Of a stretch of 64,000 bases of DNA, positions 1 through 8,166 are shown piece by piece (the first letter of the stretch is position 1; every line of letters begins with the position of its first letter). Both the position numbers and the translations under genes were made by a program. The DNA lies in NCBI RefSeq assembly GCF_014192015.1, contig NZ_JACHXJ010000006.1, forward strand, positions 124,001 to 188,000. Direction: 5' to 3'. This DNA comes from Paenibacillus rhizosphaerae (GTDB lineage Bacteria > Bacillota > Bacilli > Paenibacillales > Paenibacillaceae). The notes beneath the pieces were generated by a model. That model did no database searches. It worked only from the letters and a program-made list of their open reading frames with translations, and was not told the origin of the DNA.

Positions 1-969
1 CCCTCGGCGGTCTGGATCATACTCCTGACGGCCGTCGTCATGGCGATTAATATCATTGGAATCAAAACATCGGCTAATGTCAGCAAAATCTTCGTCCTGA
101 TGCAAATATTGTTTATCGCCGGCTTCTGTGCACTCCTGGTTTACAAAGCGATGCAAGGCGGGATCACCGCGGGCATCGATCCGTTTGCCGCAGGAAAAGG
201 CGTCTCGTTCTCTTCCATTCTGGCCGGAGCCTCGCTGGTCTGCTTCTCCTTCCTCGGATTCGACTCCATCACGACGATGGCTGAAGAAACGAAAGACCCG
301 AAGAAGACGATCCCCCGCGCCATTATGGTCATTGTCGTTCTGGCCGGACTGATGTATTTTGCCACCGCTTATTTGATCCAGCAAATGTACCCTTCCTTTT
401 CGTTTGCGAGCGCCGACTCCGCCGGCTTTGAGCTGATGCAGTCCATCGGAGGCAGCGTGCTGGCCTCGGTGTTTACGTTCGTCATCATTTTCTCCATCCT
501 GTCCCAAGGCATGTCCTCCATGACGACCGTCACCCGGCTGCTGTTCGTCATGGGAAGAACCTCTCTCCTGCCCAAAACATTCGCTTCCATCCATCCCAAG
601 TTCCGTACGCCCGTGTTCAATATCGTGCTGGCGAGCGTCATCTCCTTGTCCGCCTTGTTCATCAGCCTCGAAACGGCGATCAAATTCGTGAATTTCGGCG
701 CGCTGACAGCTTTCCTGTTCGTCAACCTGTCGGTGATTTTCCACTACATCGTCCGCGAAAAGGGCCGAACCCCCAAGGACCTCATATTCCGTCTGATGTG
801 CCCGCTCCTCGGTGCCGGCTTCGTGCTGTACCTCGTCACCCTTTTGGATGTATCCTCACTGCTGCTTGGCGGCGGCTGGCTCGTATTCGGACTGTTGTTC
901 TATGCGCTGCGGCGGGCCAAACCGGCGGTTCATGAAGCACCGGCCGCGGAAATGGAGAGCGCGGTTTAA
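1..969 (+). CDS. APC-family amino acid permease, C-terminal part (5' end outside window)
   Basis: The reading frame is open from the first base and ends at a TAA at 967-969, so about 322 C-terminal residues of a longer permease are visible. Hydrophobic helices alternate with short loops. The conserved APC stretch GASLVCFSFLGFDSITTMAEE followed by a KDPKKTIPRAI segment is the usual central region of amino acid/polyamine/organocation permeases, cytoplasmic-membrane secondary transporters. The terminal ~20 residues are charged and cytoplasmic-looking. A full member has about 12 helices, so roughly the N-terminal third is missing. Substrate cannot be read from this part. A hairpin terminator follows at 1031-1081. 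Confidence 0.9.
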   Translation, partial: PSAVWIILLTAVVMAINIIGIKTSANVSKIFVLMQILFIAGFCALLVYKAMQGGITAGIDPFAAGKGVSFSSILAGASLVCFSFLGFDSITTMAEETKDPKKTIPRAIMVIVVLAGLMYFATAYLIQQMYPSFSFASADSAGFELMQSIGGSVLASVFTFVIIFSILSQGMSSMTTVTRLLFVMGRTSLLPKTFASIHPKFRTPVFNIVLASVISLSALFISLETAIKFVNFGALTAFLFVNLSVIFHYIVREKGRTPKDLIFRLMCPLLGAGFVLYLVTLLDVSSLLLGGGWLVFGLLFYALRRAKPAVHEAPAAEMESAV

Positions 970-1030
970 GGAGAAACAACGGAACACCATCCTACCGTTC
1001 ACGCAAGAGCAGCGGAATTTCGAAAAAAAG

Positions 1031-1081
1031 AAAAAGGACACGACCCGCCTGAATCGCTCAGACGCTGCCGTTGTCCTTTTT
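1031..1081. terminator. Bidirectional terminator between permease and YdcF-like gene
   Basis: The arm AAAAAGGACA (1031-1040) pairs exactly with TGTCCTTTTT (1072-1081). A-tract before and T-tract after allow termination in both directions, fitting the convergent genes on each side. Confidence 0.7.
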
Positions 1082-1097
1082 TAGCTGAAACATGGAA

Positions 1098-1706
1098 TTA
1101 ACCCATATCCAAAATATCGTCCGCAATGATTCCGTTTTGCACATACCGGACCAGCTTGCCGGCTTCATTCGAAGCCCGGTTGAACCCTTCCGGCGTCAAC
1201 CACCAGTTGTCCTCCCGGGTCGACGCATCCTCTGCGGAACACATCGAGTATTCGATCCAGGAGGGCATGTACGTCTTTAAGGTCAAGTACGCCCGCCGCA
1301 TATGGTATGCGGAAGTGACGATCAGTATCCGGCGGATGCGGTGCAGCGGAATCGCCCGGTCCAGGACAAGCAGCGAGGCAAGAACATTCTCCTTCGTATG
1401 CCGCGACTCCTGCTCCACCAGGATTTGTCCGGCAGGGACCCCCAATTCCACCGCCCTTTCCTTCATCATCAACGCCTCAGGCAGTGGCTGCCCTTTCCAG
1501 GTCGTCCCTCCCGAAAAAAGAATCGTCGGTGCCCGGCCATCCTTGTATAATTGAACCGCTGCGGGAACACGGTACCTCGCGGCTTTATTGCTTCCGAACA
1601 CGAAGATGCAGTCGCCTGGCCGACCGTCATCGAAGATCCCCTTGTACAGCAGTGTGGAAATTTGCTCACGCGATAATTGGCCGGGATTGCATTCTGAAAT
1701 CATCAT
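1098..1706 (-). CDS. YdcF/SanA-like DUF218 family protein
   Basis: This ~202-residue protein has the DUF218 signature: a beta strand ending in VFGSN near the start, the FSGGT motif in the middle, an E-x-x-S-R-x-T-x-E-N segment (QESRHTKENV) and the VTSAYHMRRA motif in the second half. The family (YdcF, SanA, ElyC) has a Rossmann-like fold and is linked to envelope biology, but its reaction is poorly defined. There is no signal peptide or membrane helix, so it is probably cytoplasmic. The ATG at 1706 has GGGGG eight bases upstream; a GTG nine bases earlier (1715) is the alternative. It is convergent with the permease. Confidence 0.82.
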   Translation of the reverse strand: MMISECNPGQLSREQISTLLYKGIFDDGRPGDCIFVFGSNKAARYRVPAAVQLYKDGRAPTILFSGGTTWKGQPLPEALMMKERAVELGVPAGQILVEQESRHTKENVLASLLVLDRAIPLHRIRRILIVTSAYHMRRAYLTLKTYMPSWIEYSMCSAEDASTREDNWWLTPEGFNRASNEAGKLVRYVQNGIIADDILDMG

Positions 1707-1859
1707 CTCCGGCACCCCCGTTTTCCTATGGATTTCTTAGAAAATCTTGCAATAAATGATAGAACCACTTCAATTGTATGAAACAACAATTGAAATGGTT
1801 CTCAATTACGCCGTATATGATGACGATGCCCAGGCATCGCCGCGCGATTAAGGGAACTA
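1707..1859. other. Intergenic, no gene seen
   Basis: About 150 bases separate the YdcF-like start from the tRNA 3' end. A short TTCAATTGTATGAAACAACAATTGAA-type imperfect inverted repeat lies around 1769-1794, possibly a terminator for the tRNA transcript or promoter-proximal. No coding region is supported. Confidence 0.4.
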
Positions 1860-1933
1860 TCGGAGTAGCGGGATTCGAACCCACGGCCTCACCCACCCCA
1901 AGGGTGCGCGCTACCAGACTGCGCCATACCCCG
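1860..1933 (-). tRNA. tRNA-Pro, anticodon GGG
   Basis: The minus strand folds into a full cloverleaf: acceptor CGGGGTA pairs with TACTCCG (one G-T), the D arm has GCGC...GCGC with CTGGTA, the anticodon stem CACCC/GGGTG encloses TTGGGGT with anticodon GGG, and the T arm carries GGTTCGAATCC. The discriminator is A and no CCA end is encoded. It stands alone. Confidence 0.95.
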
Positions 1934-2084
1934 ATATATGAACCGCATAGCGACATGGTTATAACGCTCAATGTGCTTAGTCCATGGAAATGGTTTCATT
2001 TTCCATAACCGTATTTAACGCTATTATAGCGCATTGGCGCGCTCACCTGCAATACTTTAGGCGCGCAGCTTTGCGGATAAATTT

Positions 2085-2462
2085 TTAATTGGAACTCGAG
2101 GCTTCAAGACTTTTGAATAGATCGATTTTATGATCGATCTTCTTCAGCGTCTTCTCAAGTTCCTTCCTTTGATCGATGATTTTCCCACGATAAGACTCCA
2201 TAAATTCCCTTCGCACGCTTGTGGTAGAGTTTTCGCGATGATGCAAGGCAAGAAACTGCTGCATCTCACGAATGGGCATATCCAGTGCCCGAAAATATTT
2301 AATCATTTCAAACCATGCAATATCGGATTCTGAATACCGGCGATACCCCTTTTCATCCCGTTCGATCCCGTCAATTAACCCGATTTGTTCATAATATCGC
2401 AGCGTGGGAATGCTTAATCCGGTTTTTTCAGATACTTGTTTACTCGAAAATTTATTATCCAT
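2085..2462 (-). CDS. MerR-family transcriptional regulator
   Basis: A 125-residue MerR protein. The N-terminal winged helix is clear (SSKQVSEKTGLSIPTLRYYEQIGLI, then the YRRYSESDI wing at about 41-49), followed by a long coiled-coil region from about residue 75 that would form the dimer. No cysteine cluster is present, so a metal sensor is unlikely. It is divergent from the SDR gene at 2563, the typical target arrangement. The start codon has no Shine-Dalgarno. Instead TGCTATAAT lies six bases upstream of ATG (plus-strand 2469-2477), which suggests a leaderless transcript. Confidence 0.9.
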   Translation of the reverse strand: MDNKFSSKQVSEKTGLSIPTLRYYEQIGLIDGIERDEKGYRRYSESDIAWFEMIKYFRALDMPIREMQQFLALHHRENSTTSVRREFMESYRGKIIDQRKELEKTLKKIDHKIDLFKSLEASSSN

Positions 2463-2490
2463 CTATTTATTATAGCAGGTTAGAACGGTG

Positions 2491-2521
2491 TTGCTATCAA
2501 GTGCACTTTATACTGTAACGT
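2491..2521 (+). promoter_or_regulatory. MerR-type promoter/operator of the SDR gene
   Basis: -35 TTGCTA (2491-2496) and -10 TAACGT (2516-2521) are separated by 19 bases, the long spacer typical of MerR-activated promoters. The perfect palindrome AAGTGCACTT (2499-2508) sits 2.5 bases upstream of the spacer centre, the same offset as at the other MerR promoters in the window. Confidence 0.6.
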
Positions 2522-2562
2522 TCCATGTAAAGCTATGATTTCATTCGTGAGGTGAAGGGGAA

Positions 2563-3426
2563 ATGGAAGAAACAAGTACGGATATTCAAAACAAGGTGGT
2601 TCTGATCACTGGCGGGACATCCGGAGTCGGAAAGGCCATCGCGCTGGGTTTGGCAAAACTAGGGGCAAAGATCGTTATCATCAGCAGAAGTCATGAACGA
2701 GGACAGAAAGCATTACACGATATTGCAGAAGCCACGGGAAATGAGAAGGGTGAATTCATGGTGGCTGACCTATCCCTTCAGTCCTCCATCCGGAAAGTGA
2801 GTGAAGAGTTTAAACGGAAATATGAACGCTTGGATGTCTTGGCCAATGTGGGGGGAGCGGTTTATTTTGAAAAACAGCTAACCTCGGAAGGAATAGAGCG
2901 GACATTTGCGCTAAATTATCTCAGCCACTTTTTATTGACGAACGAGCTGCTGGATACGCTGAAGGAGAGCCGTCCATCGAGGGTTATAACCGTTTCGGGA
3001 GCACCCCGATTTCTCAAGAAAGCTAACTTCAATATTGAGGACGTCCAGTCTATAAACCACTTCAGCGGTTTAGGTGCGACGACCCAAGCGCTGTTCGCCA
3101 GAGTAATATTTACTTATGAATTAGCGAGACGGCTGGAAGGGACAGGCGTAAGGGCATTCACCTTTCACCCGGGATTGGTTCAATCGAATCTGACTCGCAA
3201 CGCTCCCTGGTATATAAAAGTGTATGGAAAGTTAGCTAATCGACGGGCAAAAGAGGATTGCGAAATTGGGGTGTATTTAGCTGCTGCTAAAGAAGTCGAA
3301 AACGTAAACGGGGTATTCTTCGACGATAAGAAGCAGCTGATGACTCTTCCTATATTGCAGGATGAAGAAATAGGAAGACGGTTATGGAGCATTAGCGAGG
3401 AACTGGCCGGTATTTCAAAGATGTAA
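2563..3426 (+). CDS. SDR-family NAD(P)-dependent oxidoreductase (retinol dehydrogenase-like)
   Basis: This 287-residue protein has the nucleotide-binding motif TGGTSGVGKA near residues 17-26 and strand VADLS. At the NNAG position it reads ANVGG, an unusual form. The catalytic area is also odd: the expected Ser is present (VSGAPRF), but the Y-x-x-x-K motif is replaced by TTQALFARVIFTYE, without a clear YxxxK. The fold and LNYLSHFLLT resemble retinol dehydrogenase/WW-domain oxidoreductase-like SDRs. The altered catalytic motif is worth checking. It is divergent from a MerR regulator and preceded by a MerR-type promoter, so it is probably induced by the signal that regulator senses. A hairpin terminator follows. 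Confidence 0.88.
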   Translation: MEETSTDIQNKVVLITGGTSGVGKAIALGLAKLGAKIVIISRSHERGQKALHDIAEATGNEKGEFMVADLSLQSSIRKVSEEFKRKYERLDVLANVGGAVYFEKQLTSEGIERTFALNYLSHFLLTNELLDTLKESRPSRVITVSGAPRFLKKANFNIEDVQSINHFSGLGATTQALFARVIFTYELARRLEGTGVRAFTFHPGLVQSNLTRNAPWYIKVYGKLANRRAKEDCEIGVYLAAAKEVENVNGVFFDDKKQLMTLPILQDEEIGRRLWSISEELAGISKM

Positions 3427-3479
3427 GCATTTCAAACGGATAACATGAACATCACCGGCGGCTTGATGACGGGCAAAAA

Positions 3480-3509
3480 ACAAAGAACCGCCGCGAGGCG
3501 GTTCTTTGT
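3480..3509. terminator. Strong hairpin after the SDR gene
   Basis: ACAAAGAACCGCC pairs perfectly with GGCGGTTCTTTGT across a GCGA loop. It lies 54 bases after the SDR stop and just before the convergent gene at 3563, so it may serve both. Confidence 0.75.
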
Positions 3510-3562
3510 AAATGATGTAAAGTATGCTATTTAAACGTGTAGCCGTATTTTGGAAAACCAAT

Positions 3563-4054
3563 TTATGCCCGCATTTGAACCAGCGCCTGCCCTGATGCAG
3601 ACTTTTCCCGGTTGCCCAGCAGCGAGGAAATTTCGCCCACGGTATAGTATCCGGCAAACCTTTTTTTCCTTACCGCCTTGGTCAGCCAGCTGAAAAAGTC
3701 CCACACCGGGTCATCGACCCATCTTCCGCCATGGTTGACCAGAACGGGCGTATACGAGATTTTTAGCGCGCAAGCCCCCTGCCATTCGAAAAAGAAAATG
3801 TTTTCCGTATTTTTTTTCTGCAGCAAAAAGGAGTAGCCGCCTTCCTGAAGAAGATACTTGTCCTGGTTGTGAAAGAAAACCGGTCCCTCTCCCGTCGCCA
3901 CGATCCCGATCAAGTCGCCGTTGTGCTGAATGTAAAAACCCCGGGTATATTCGATGTTCATTTCGGGTGTTAGCCGAACTTCCTGAAGTGAATAGGGCTC
4001 AACTCCCCGGTGTCTGGTTTGCGCTGCGTCCTGAAAATGACTAATAATTTTCAT
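3563..4054 (-). CDS. Hypothetical protein, 163 residues
   Basis: I do not recognise the family. The reading frame begins with MKIISHFQDAAQTRHRG and has alternating beta-like stretches (IEYTRGFYIQHNGDLIGIVATGEGPVFF), which suggests a small beta-rich fold, and ends in a basic, helical tail (WLTKAVRKKRFAGYYTVGEI). There is no signal peptide or membrane helix. The start at 4054 is chosen because GGGAGG lies 12 bases upstream; the frame stays open further upstream to 4156 without better support. It is monocistronic between the SDR terminator and the remnant at 4217. Confidence 0.6.
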   Translation of the reverse strand: MKIISHFQDAAQTRHRGVEPYSLQEVRLTPEMNIEYTRGFYIQHNGDLIGIVATGEGPVFFHNQDKYLLQEGGYSFLLQKKNTENIFFFEWQGACALKISYTPVLVNHGGRWVDDPVWDFFSWLTKAVRKKRFAGYYTVGEISSLLGNREKSASGQALVQMRA

Positions 4055-4216
4055 GATTACACATAACCTCCCTCTTCGTACAACGCTTCCATTAGTATAA
4101 CGCCTGATTCTATACCAATTCTGAACATTCCGGGGAACCGCATCTCCATTGTCCATGCTTCCCTCACCTTCCGGTTCATTTTTTTAGCGCTATGCCATGT
4201 TCTTTATCCTCTCCTT

Positions 4217-4432
4217 TTGGTAAGGGCGGCAACAAGCGTATGGTGCGCGGTCAGCCCGCAGTTGGATGGCCTTGGCGGCGTTTATTGCGAAGACGCGGAA
4301 ATCGCGGAAGCCGTTCCCGCGGACAGCACCCGCCCGAATGGCGTACGACCCTGGGCCACCGATACGGAACTGGCGATCCGGTTATGGAAGCTCAGCGAGG
4401 AATTGATTCATCCGTCGTTTAACACCAACTAA
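4217..4432 (+). pseudogene. C-terminal remnant of an SDR oxidoreductase
   Basis: The translated stretch AATSVWCAVSPQLDGLGG, then VYCEDAEIAE and a tail with LWKLSEEL is the characteristic C-terminus of retinol-dehydrogenase-like SDRs (normally ~300 residues). Only about 70 residues remain. The frame stays open only a few codons upstream and shows no Rossmann or catalytic motif, no ribosome site and no proper start (it would need TTG). I read this as a decayed gene fragment; it is more like a second SDR than the intact one at 2563, whose tail differs. Confidence 0.65.
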
Positions 4433-4446
4433 AAGGTGAGAAAAAA

Positions 4447-4484
4447 AGGAGGTTGAGGGGAGTTCCCTAGGCCTCCATCCTTTA
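4447..4484. terminator. Possible hairpin after the SDR remnant
   Basis: AAAGGAGG and GGCCTCC...CTTT flank a GGGGA/TCCC core. Pairing is imperfect and the tail is CTTTATTG, so this is a weak call. It could be the surviving terminator of the lost SDR gene. Confidence 0.35.
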
Positions 4485-4529
4485 TTGTTTATCCCTCAGC
4501 CATGACCTTTTAACCTTTTCCCTTCAGTC

Positions 4530-5039
4530 CTATCCTTTATCCTCAAAAAAAACATGCCGGGGGAAGACTTGACCTTCTTTGATTTCAAGCAGTCCAAACG
4601 AATACAACTTCTCCCTGCGCTTGTCTGTAGGAGATCCCGGATTGAACATCAGCACGCCATCGTCCATCTGCAGGTAAGGCTGGTGGGAATGGCCGAACAG
4701 GATGCAGGAAACCGGCTCGCCCTCAAAGGCCTTCCTAGCCTTCTGGGGAGTGGCTGCTCTTGATGAATAAGGCTCATGTCCGTGAACAAGCCCAAACTGT
4801 ACCCCTTCAAAGGAGATTATCTTTTTTTCGCCGAAACGCTCTATCATTTCGTACCCGTCATTATTACCGGCGATGCCGTCCACGGGAGCTAATTTCGACA
4901 GCTGATCGTACACCTCCAGGGTCATCCAATCGCCCAAATGGAGAATATGGTCAACCTCCCGGAACGCTTCCGTCAGCTTTGCAGGGAGCTTCACTCTCCC
5001 TTCTCTTAAGTGCGTATCCGAAACAATGCCAATAATCAT
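4530..5039 (-). CDS. YfcE/MJ0936-type metallophosphoesterase
   Basis: A 169-residue calcineurin-like phosphoesterase. The metal-binding motifs are all visible in order: D-x-H in VSDTHLR near residue 7, GD in LHLGDW, GNND (IAGNNDGY), the GH of LVHGHEP, GHSH (LFGHSHQP) and the closing NPGSPTDKR. Members hydrolyse phosphodiesters or phosphomonoesters with Mn or Ni in the cytoplasm; the natural substrate is not predictable. The start is the ATG preceded by AAAGGAGG; the frame continues 36 codons upstream without a ribosome site. Transcribed alone. Confidence 0.9.
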   Translation of the reverse strand: MIIGIVSDTHLREGRVKLPAKLTEAFREVDHILHLGDWMTLEVYDQLSKLAPVDGIAGNNDGYEMIERFGEKKIISFEGVQFGLVHGHEPYSSRAATPQKARKAFEGEPVSCILFGHSHQPYLQMDDGVLMFNPGSPTDKRREKLYSFGLLEIKEGQVFPRHVFFEDKG

Positions 5040-5399
5040 TGCTGTTCCTCCTTTTCTTAATCCGTTCACTTTTCGGCTGATCCCATTTCGCAAGAAAATT
5101 GCATTTTTGCAGTTACTCCATCTATACCCTGCCTGACTGATGATCATAAGTGACTTGCGCAGCTATTTTCCCCTTGTCCAACTATTATAGCAACGCCACT
5201 GTCTGTGGTCCCGCACAAAAAAAGACCGCCCCGCGGCTTCCATATGGACGTTTCAACGTCCAAAGGGTGCCGAGAGGCCGTCTAGGGGCAGCTTGAGTGA
5301 AGGCAGTCATGATACAGTCATTGTACGGTCAATGATACGAACTTGGCCCAGCCTAACTTCGGCCACGCCAAACCGAAGCAACGACTGCCGTGCCGCCAA
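5040..5399. other. Intergenic region, no gene
   Basis: It holds the terminator of the kdgF operon (5217-5285) and the upstream region of the phosphoesterase. A second small hairpin CTTCGG...CCGAAG lies at about 5356-5378. I see no coding potential. Confidence 0.6.
5217..5285 (-). terminator. Terminator of the heparinase/kdgF operon
   Basis: On the minus strand an extended stem (AGAC...GTCT with an inner GCC...GGC arm and an apical GGACGTT/AACGTCC hairpin) is followed directly by seven T. It lies about 115 bases beyond the kdgF stop. Confidence 0.6.
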
Positions 5400-5717
5400 T
5401 TAATACTTGATCAAATCGGCACGCAGCGGTGTGAAGCAGTCCAGCAGCGCGCTGGCCTCCAGCGCCTTCGCCCCATGCCTGGCGCCCATCGGAATGACGA
5501 TGTGTTCGCCCTGCGCGATGACTGTCTTCTTGCCTTCGATCGTGAATTCGACGCGCCCCCGCAGACAATAGGACATCTGCTCATGCGGGTGGGCATGCTC
5601 ATATCCTTCCGCGCCGGCTTCAAAATGCACCTCCATCATCATCAGCGACGCCCCCGGCTGCAAAATTTTGCGTTTTACGCCGGGCTCCGCGTCCTCCCAA
5701 ACTCCGATATTGCTCAC
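5400..5717 (-). CDS. kdgF: KdgF-like cupin (unsaturated uronate ring opening)
   Basis: A 105-residue single-domain cupin. The first cupin motif is YEHAHPHEQMSY around residues 39-50, giving His/His/Gln metal ligands, and the second motif is IPMGARHGAKAL near residue 75-86 with the last His ligand. Length and sequence fit KdgF, which catalyses opening of 4,5-unsaturated uronate monomers released by polysaccharide lyases. This matches its place as the last gene of an operon containing a heparinase-like enzyme and an SDR. A general cupin of unknown substrate is the alternative. It starts 36 bases after the lyase gene with GGAGGCGG upstream. Confidence 0.75.
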   Translation of the reverse strand: MSNIGVWEDAEPGVKRKILQPGASLMMMEVHFEAGAEGYEHAHPHEQMSYCLRGRVEFTIEGKKTVIAQGEHIVIPMGARHGAKALEASALLDCFTPLRADLIKY

Positions 5718-5753
5718 GATTGTTCCGCCTCCTTATGCTTGTCATTTCATAAA

Positions 5754-8069
5754 CTAAAATGCCTTCGCGATTTCGATCTTCTGCGTTTGCCCGTTGTCCG
5801 TCAAATACAAATTATAACTGAATCCTTGATCGTCCATAAAATAGGAAATGTACTTGCTCCCCTCGTCCAGCCGCTTTGGCACGAGCAGTGTGGCGATCCG
5901 GTGCGAAGACGCGGCCTGGGTCTCCGCCGACAGATGCCAGTGCGTATCCAGCCCGGCGATTTCCTCGGGATCTACGCCCTCGAATCCGCTTGTCTGCGAC
6001 AGCTCAAGCTCTCCGGACGTGCTGAAGATGAAGCGCCCTTCCATCAGGGCCTTCTTGCCGTTCACGTGGAAGGACTGGCCCTTCAGCTCCATCTCGTACA
6101 GCGTGTGGAAGAGCCACTGCACCCGTCCCGGCTGCTCCAGATCGATCGAATCGACAATAACGAAGTAGCTGTTTTGTACAAAATAAATCTCGCGCTTATA
6201 CTGCTTCAAATACGGTACGTGCTCCCGGTAAGCGGGGGTTGGATTCAAACGCGCGTAGGATACGCCTTTGTCATGCCAGGCGTCCTCGATCTCGCCTTTA
6301 GCTGCCAGGTTCAGCGCCTTGTTCATGCCGGCGAACTGCCCCTGGCCGTCGATGAGGACGGCGTTTTTGGACCTGGTCTGCCTGCGCCAATTCAGATGCA
6401 TCGAGCTGTTAAACGCTACGTAATACCCGCTCTCAATGGCCAGCGGCTCCCCATAAGCGTGCAGCAGGAACGCGCCCTGATCGCCGTGGCTGTGGCTGAC
6501 CGAGCCGTACCGGCTGCTCTTCGCGATGAGCGAAATCTGCTCCACAGGATCGTGCAGGCGGTGGTGCATCGCCACCCAGCCGATATCTCGGAACCATTTG
6601 ACCGGCTCGATGCCGGAAGGCTCCACCGGCTCCACCTGCGGGTAATTCTGCCGGTACACGAGGTCATCGAAGGCAAAATCCCACCAGCCGTAGTTGTAAA
6701 ACATGCGGTCAGCCTCCGGATTCGCGTCCTTCAGCTGGTCGAAGTACCATTGGTACCATCCGTTTCCGGTGACGCCGGCAAACTCGCGCATGTTGAAGCC
6801 GACCTTTTTGATGATGTCGTCCCCGAGCGTCGAGTTGTCGCCAAAGGCCGTGCGTGTCGACGTGGTGGGGCTGTAGCAGTAGAGGGGGAAGTCGCCTGTA
6901 CGCTGAAAAAAAGGCCGCCGGAACACGTCCAGCTCCGAAAAGTTTTTGAGCAGGTTCAGACCCTCCGTCAGGTAAGCCATGCCCGTCGTCCAATAGTGGG
7001 GCCCTTCGGCCCAGCCGCCGTCCTTGCCTCCCCATGGGGAGAACAGCGTGTAATAGTACTCCACCGTGTAGTCCAGCCATTCCCTGGCCTCCGGCTCCTC
7101 GCCGAACAACGCGATGCAGCAGGGCACGAGCACCGAGGATAAGGAGCGGACGGCGTGGCTGTCATAAGGGACATGATGGATCTTCGAGCGCTGGATCACA
7201 TGGTATGCCACCTGCCGGGTCCGGGCGAGCAGCGGCTCCCGCACCGCTTTACGCTCATCCGACGTCAGCTCGCCGTGGAGCCAGTCGTAGCCCCAGGCCA
7301 GCGCCGCGGCGATCCGAAACGCCGCTTCGTCGTTATAGTCGCGGCTGGTCGGGCCGTCCGGGTCCCAGGACGCGGCGTGCAGCAGCCAGGCTTTCGCCTT
7401 CGCGAGCAGCCCGGCGTCCTGCAGCACGGTACCGGCAACGCTCAGATGCCGGATGGCGTACAGCACCTCCTGGCAGGCCAAATAGCTTCCGCGCCACAGC
7501 GCCGCCGTCCGGCGGTTGTCCGGGTAGGGCTGCGGCTCCGCAATCAACTCCCGGGTCAGCCAAGGCTTGACCGATTGCTCGAAGAAGGCCTGCCATCCGC
7601 TGCCTGCCGCGTCCTCCCTTACTGTGCCGCGGTATGCCTCCAGCTCATCCGGCTGCAGCCACAGCCGGGGATGGCCGGTGCGCACGCGGCTGTAGCGCTC
7701 GCTCCGGGATGGGAGCGCCGTCTCCGGCAGCCCCTCCGGCACCTGGAAATCTCTTACGGTGCTCCATTCGGATTGCTGTGCCTCCGGCCCTTCCCCTTCG
7801 AGCAGCGCGTACCGCCAATAATACATTCCCGGCTCCAAGGCCTCAGAAGGCGTAAAGAAATTGTAGGGGATCGGCCCGTAGGTTCGGGTTGTCTCCCCGG
7901 TAAAATCCGGCGCGGATGACACCTCCAGCACGTACCGGTCATCTTCCAGCTTCGCCGGAATCCAGGTAAACCTCGGCGGGTTCTCGATCAGCTCCGTTTG
8001 CCCCGAAGGCGCATACTGCACCGTTAAATCGCCGCTTTGCGGCTGATACAATCCGTTTGCCGTTGCCAT
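5754..8069 (-). CDS. Heparinase II/III family protein (DUF4962 + heparinase domain)
   Basis: The 771-residue product starts with a beta-rich region (about 20-130; PPRFTWIP, then YVLEVSSAPDF) typical of DUF4962. An alpha/alpha toroid spans about 130-450 and a heparinase II/III-like beta-sandwich the rest. The motif SVSHSHGDQGAFLLHAYGEP near residue 520 carries the conserved His residues of the family, and an ESGYYVAFNSSMHLNWRRQT segment follows. There is no signal peptide, so an imported oligosaccharide is likely cleaved inside the cell. Polysaccharide lyases of this type yield unsaturated uronates, which fits the kdgF gene directly downstream. The exact glycan is unknown. Confidence 0.85.
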   Translation of the reverse strand: MATANGLYQPQSGDLTVQYAPSGQTELIENPPRFTWIPAKLEDDRYVLEVSSAPDFTGETTRTYGPIPYNFFTPSEALEPGMYYWRYALLEGEGPEAQQSEWSTVRDFQVPEGLPETALPSRSERYSRVRTGHPRLWLQPDELEAYRGTVREDAAGSGWQAFFEQSVKPWLTRELIAEPQPYPDNRRTAALWRGSYLACQEVLYAIRHLSVAGTVLQDAGLLAKAKAWLLHAASWDPDGPTSRDYNDEAAFRIAAALAWGYDWLHGELTSDERKAVREPLLARTRQVAYHVIQRSKIHHVPYDSHAVRSLSSVLVPCCIALFGEEPEAREWLDYTVEYYYTLFSPWGGKDGGWAEGPHYWTTGMAYLTEGLNLLKNFSELDVFRRPFFQRTGDFPLYCYSPTTSTRTAFGDNSTLGDDIIKKVGFNMREFAGVTGNGWYQWYFDQLKDANPEADRMFYNYGWWDFAFDDLVYRQNYPQVEPVEPSGIEPVKWFRDIGWVAMHHRLHDPVEQISLIAKSSRYGSVSHSHGDQGAFLLHAYGEPLAIESGYYVAFNSSMHLNWRRQTRSKNAVLIDGQGQFAGMNKALNLAAKGEIEDAWHDKGVSYARLNPTPAYREHVPYLKQYKREIYFVQNSYFVIVDSIDLEQPGRVQWLFHTLYEMELKGQSFHVNGKKALMEGRFIFSTSGELELSQTSGFEGVDPEEIAGLDTHWHLSAETQAASSHRIATLLVPKRLDEGSKYISYFMDDQGFSYNLYLTDNGQTQKIEIAKAF

Positions 8070-8166
8070 TGTCCGTATCCCTCCAGTTTGGGTGACGCTG
8101 TAGTAAGCTTTTGCCCTGATCCTGATCTCGCTGTGCTCTATATGTCGTTGTTCCGTTGTCTGTTCT

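Noticed and set aside
1726..1971. Frames crossing the tRNA gene
   Set aside because: They read through a complete tRNA cloverleaf.
5343..7142. Long plus-strand reading frame of 599 codons opposite the heparinase-like gene
   Set aside because: It is the antisense shadow of a clearly coding gene, has no ribosome site and matches no family; high GC explains its length.
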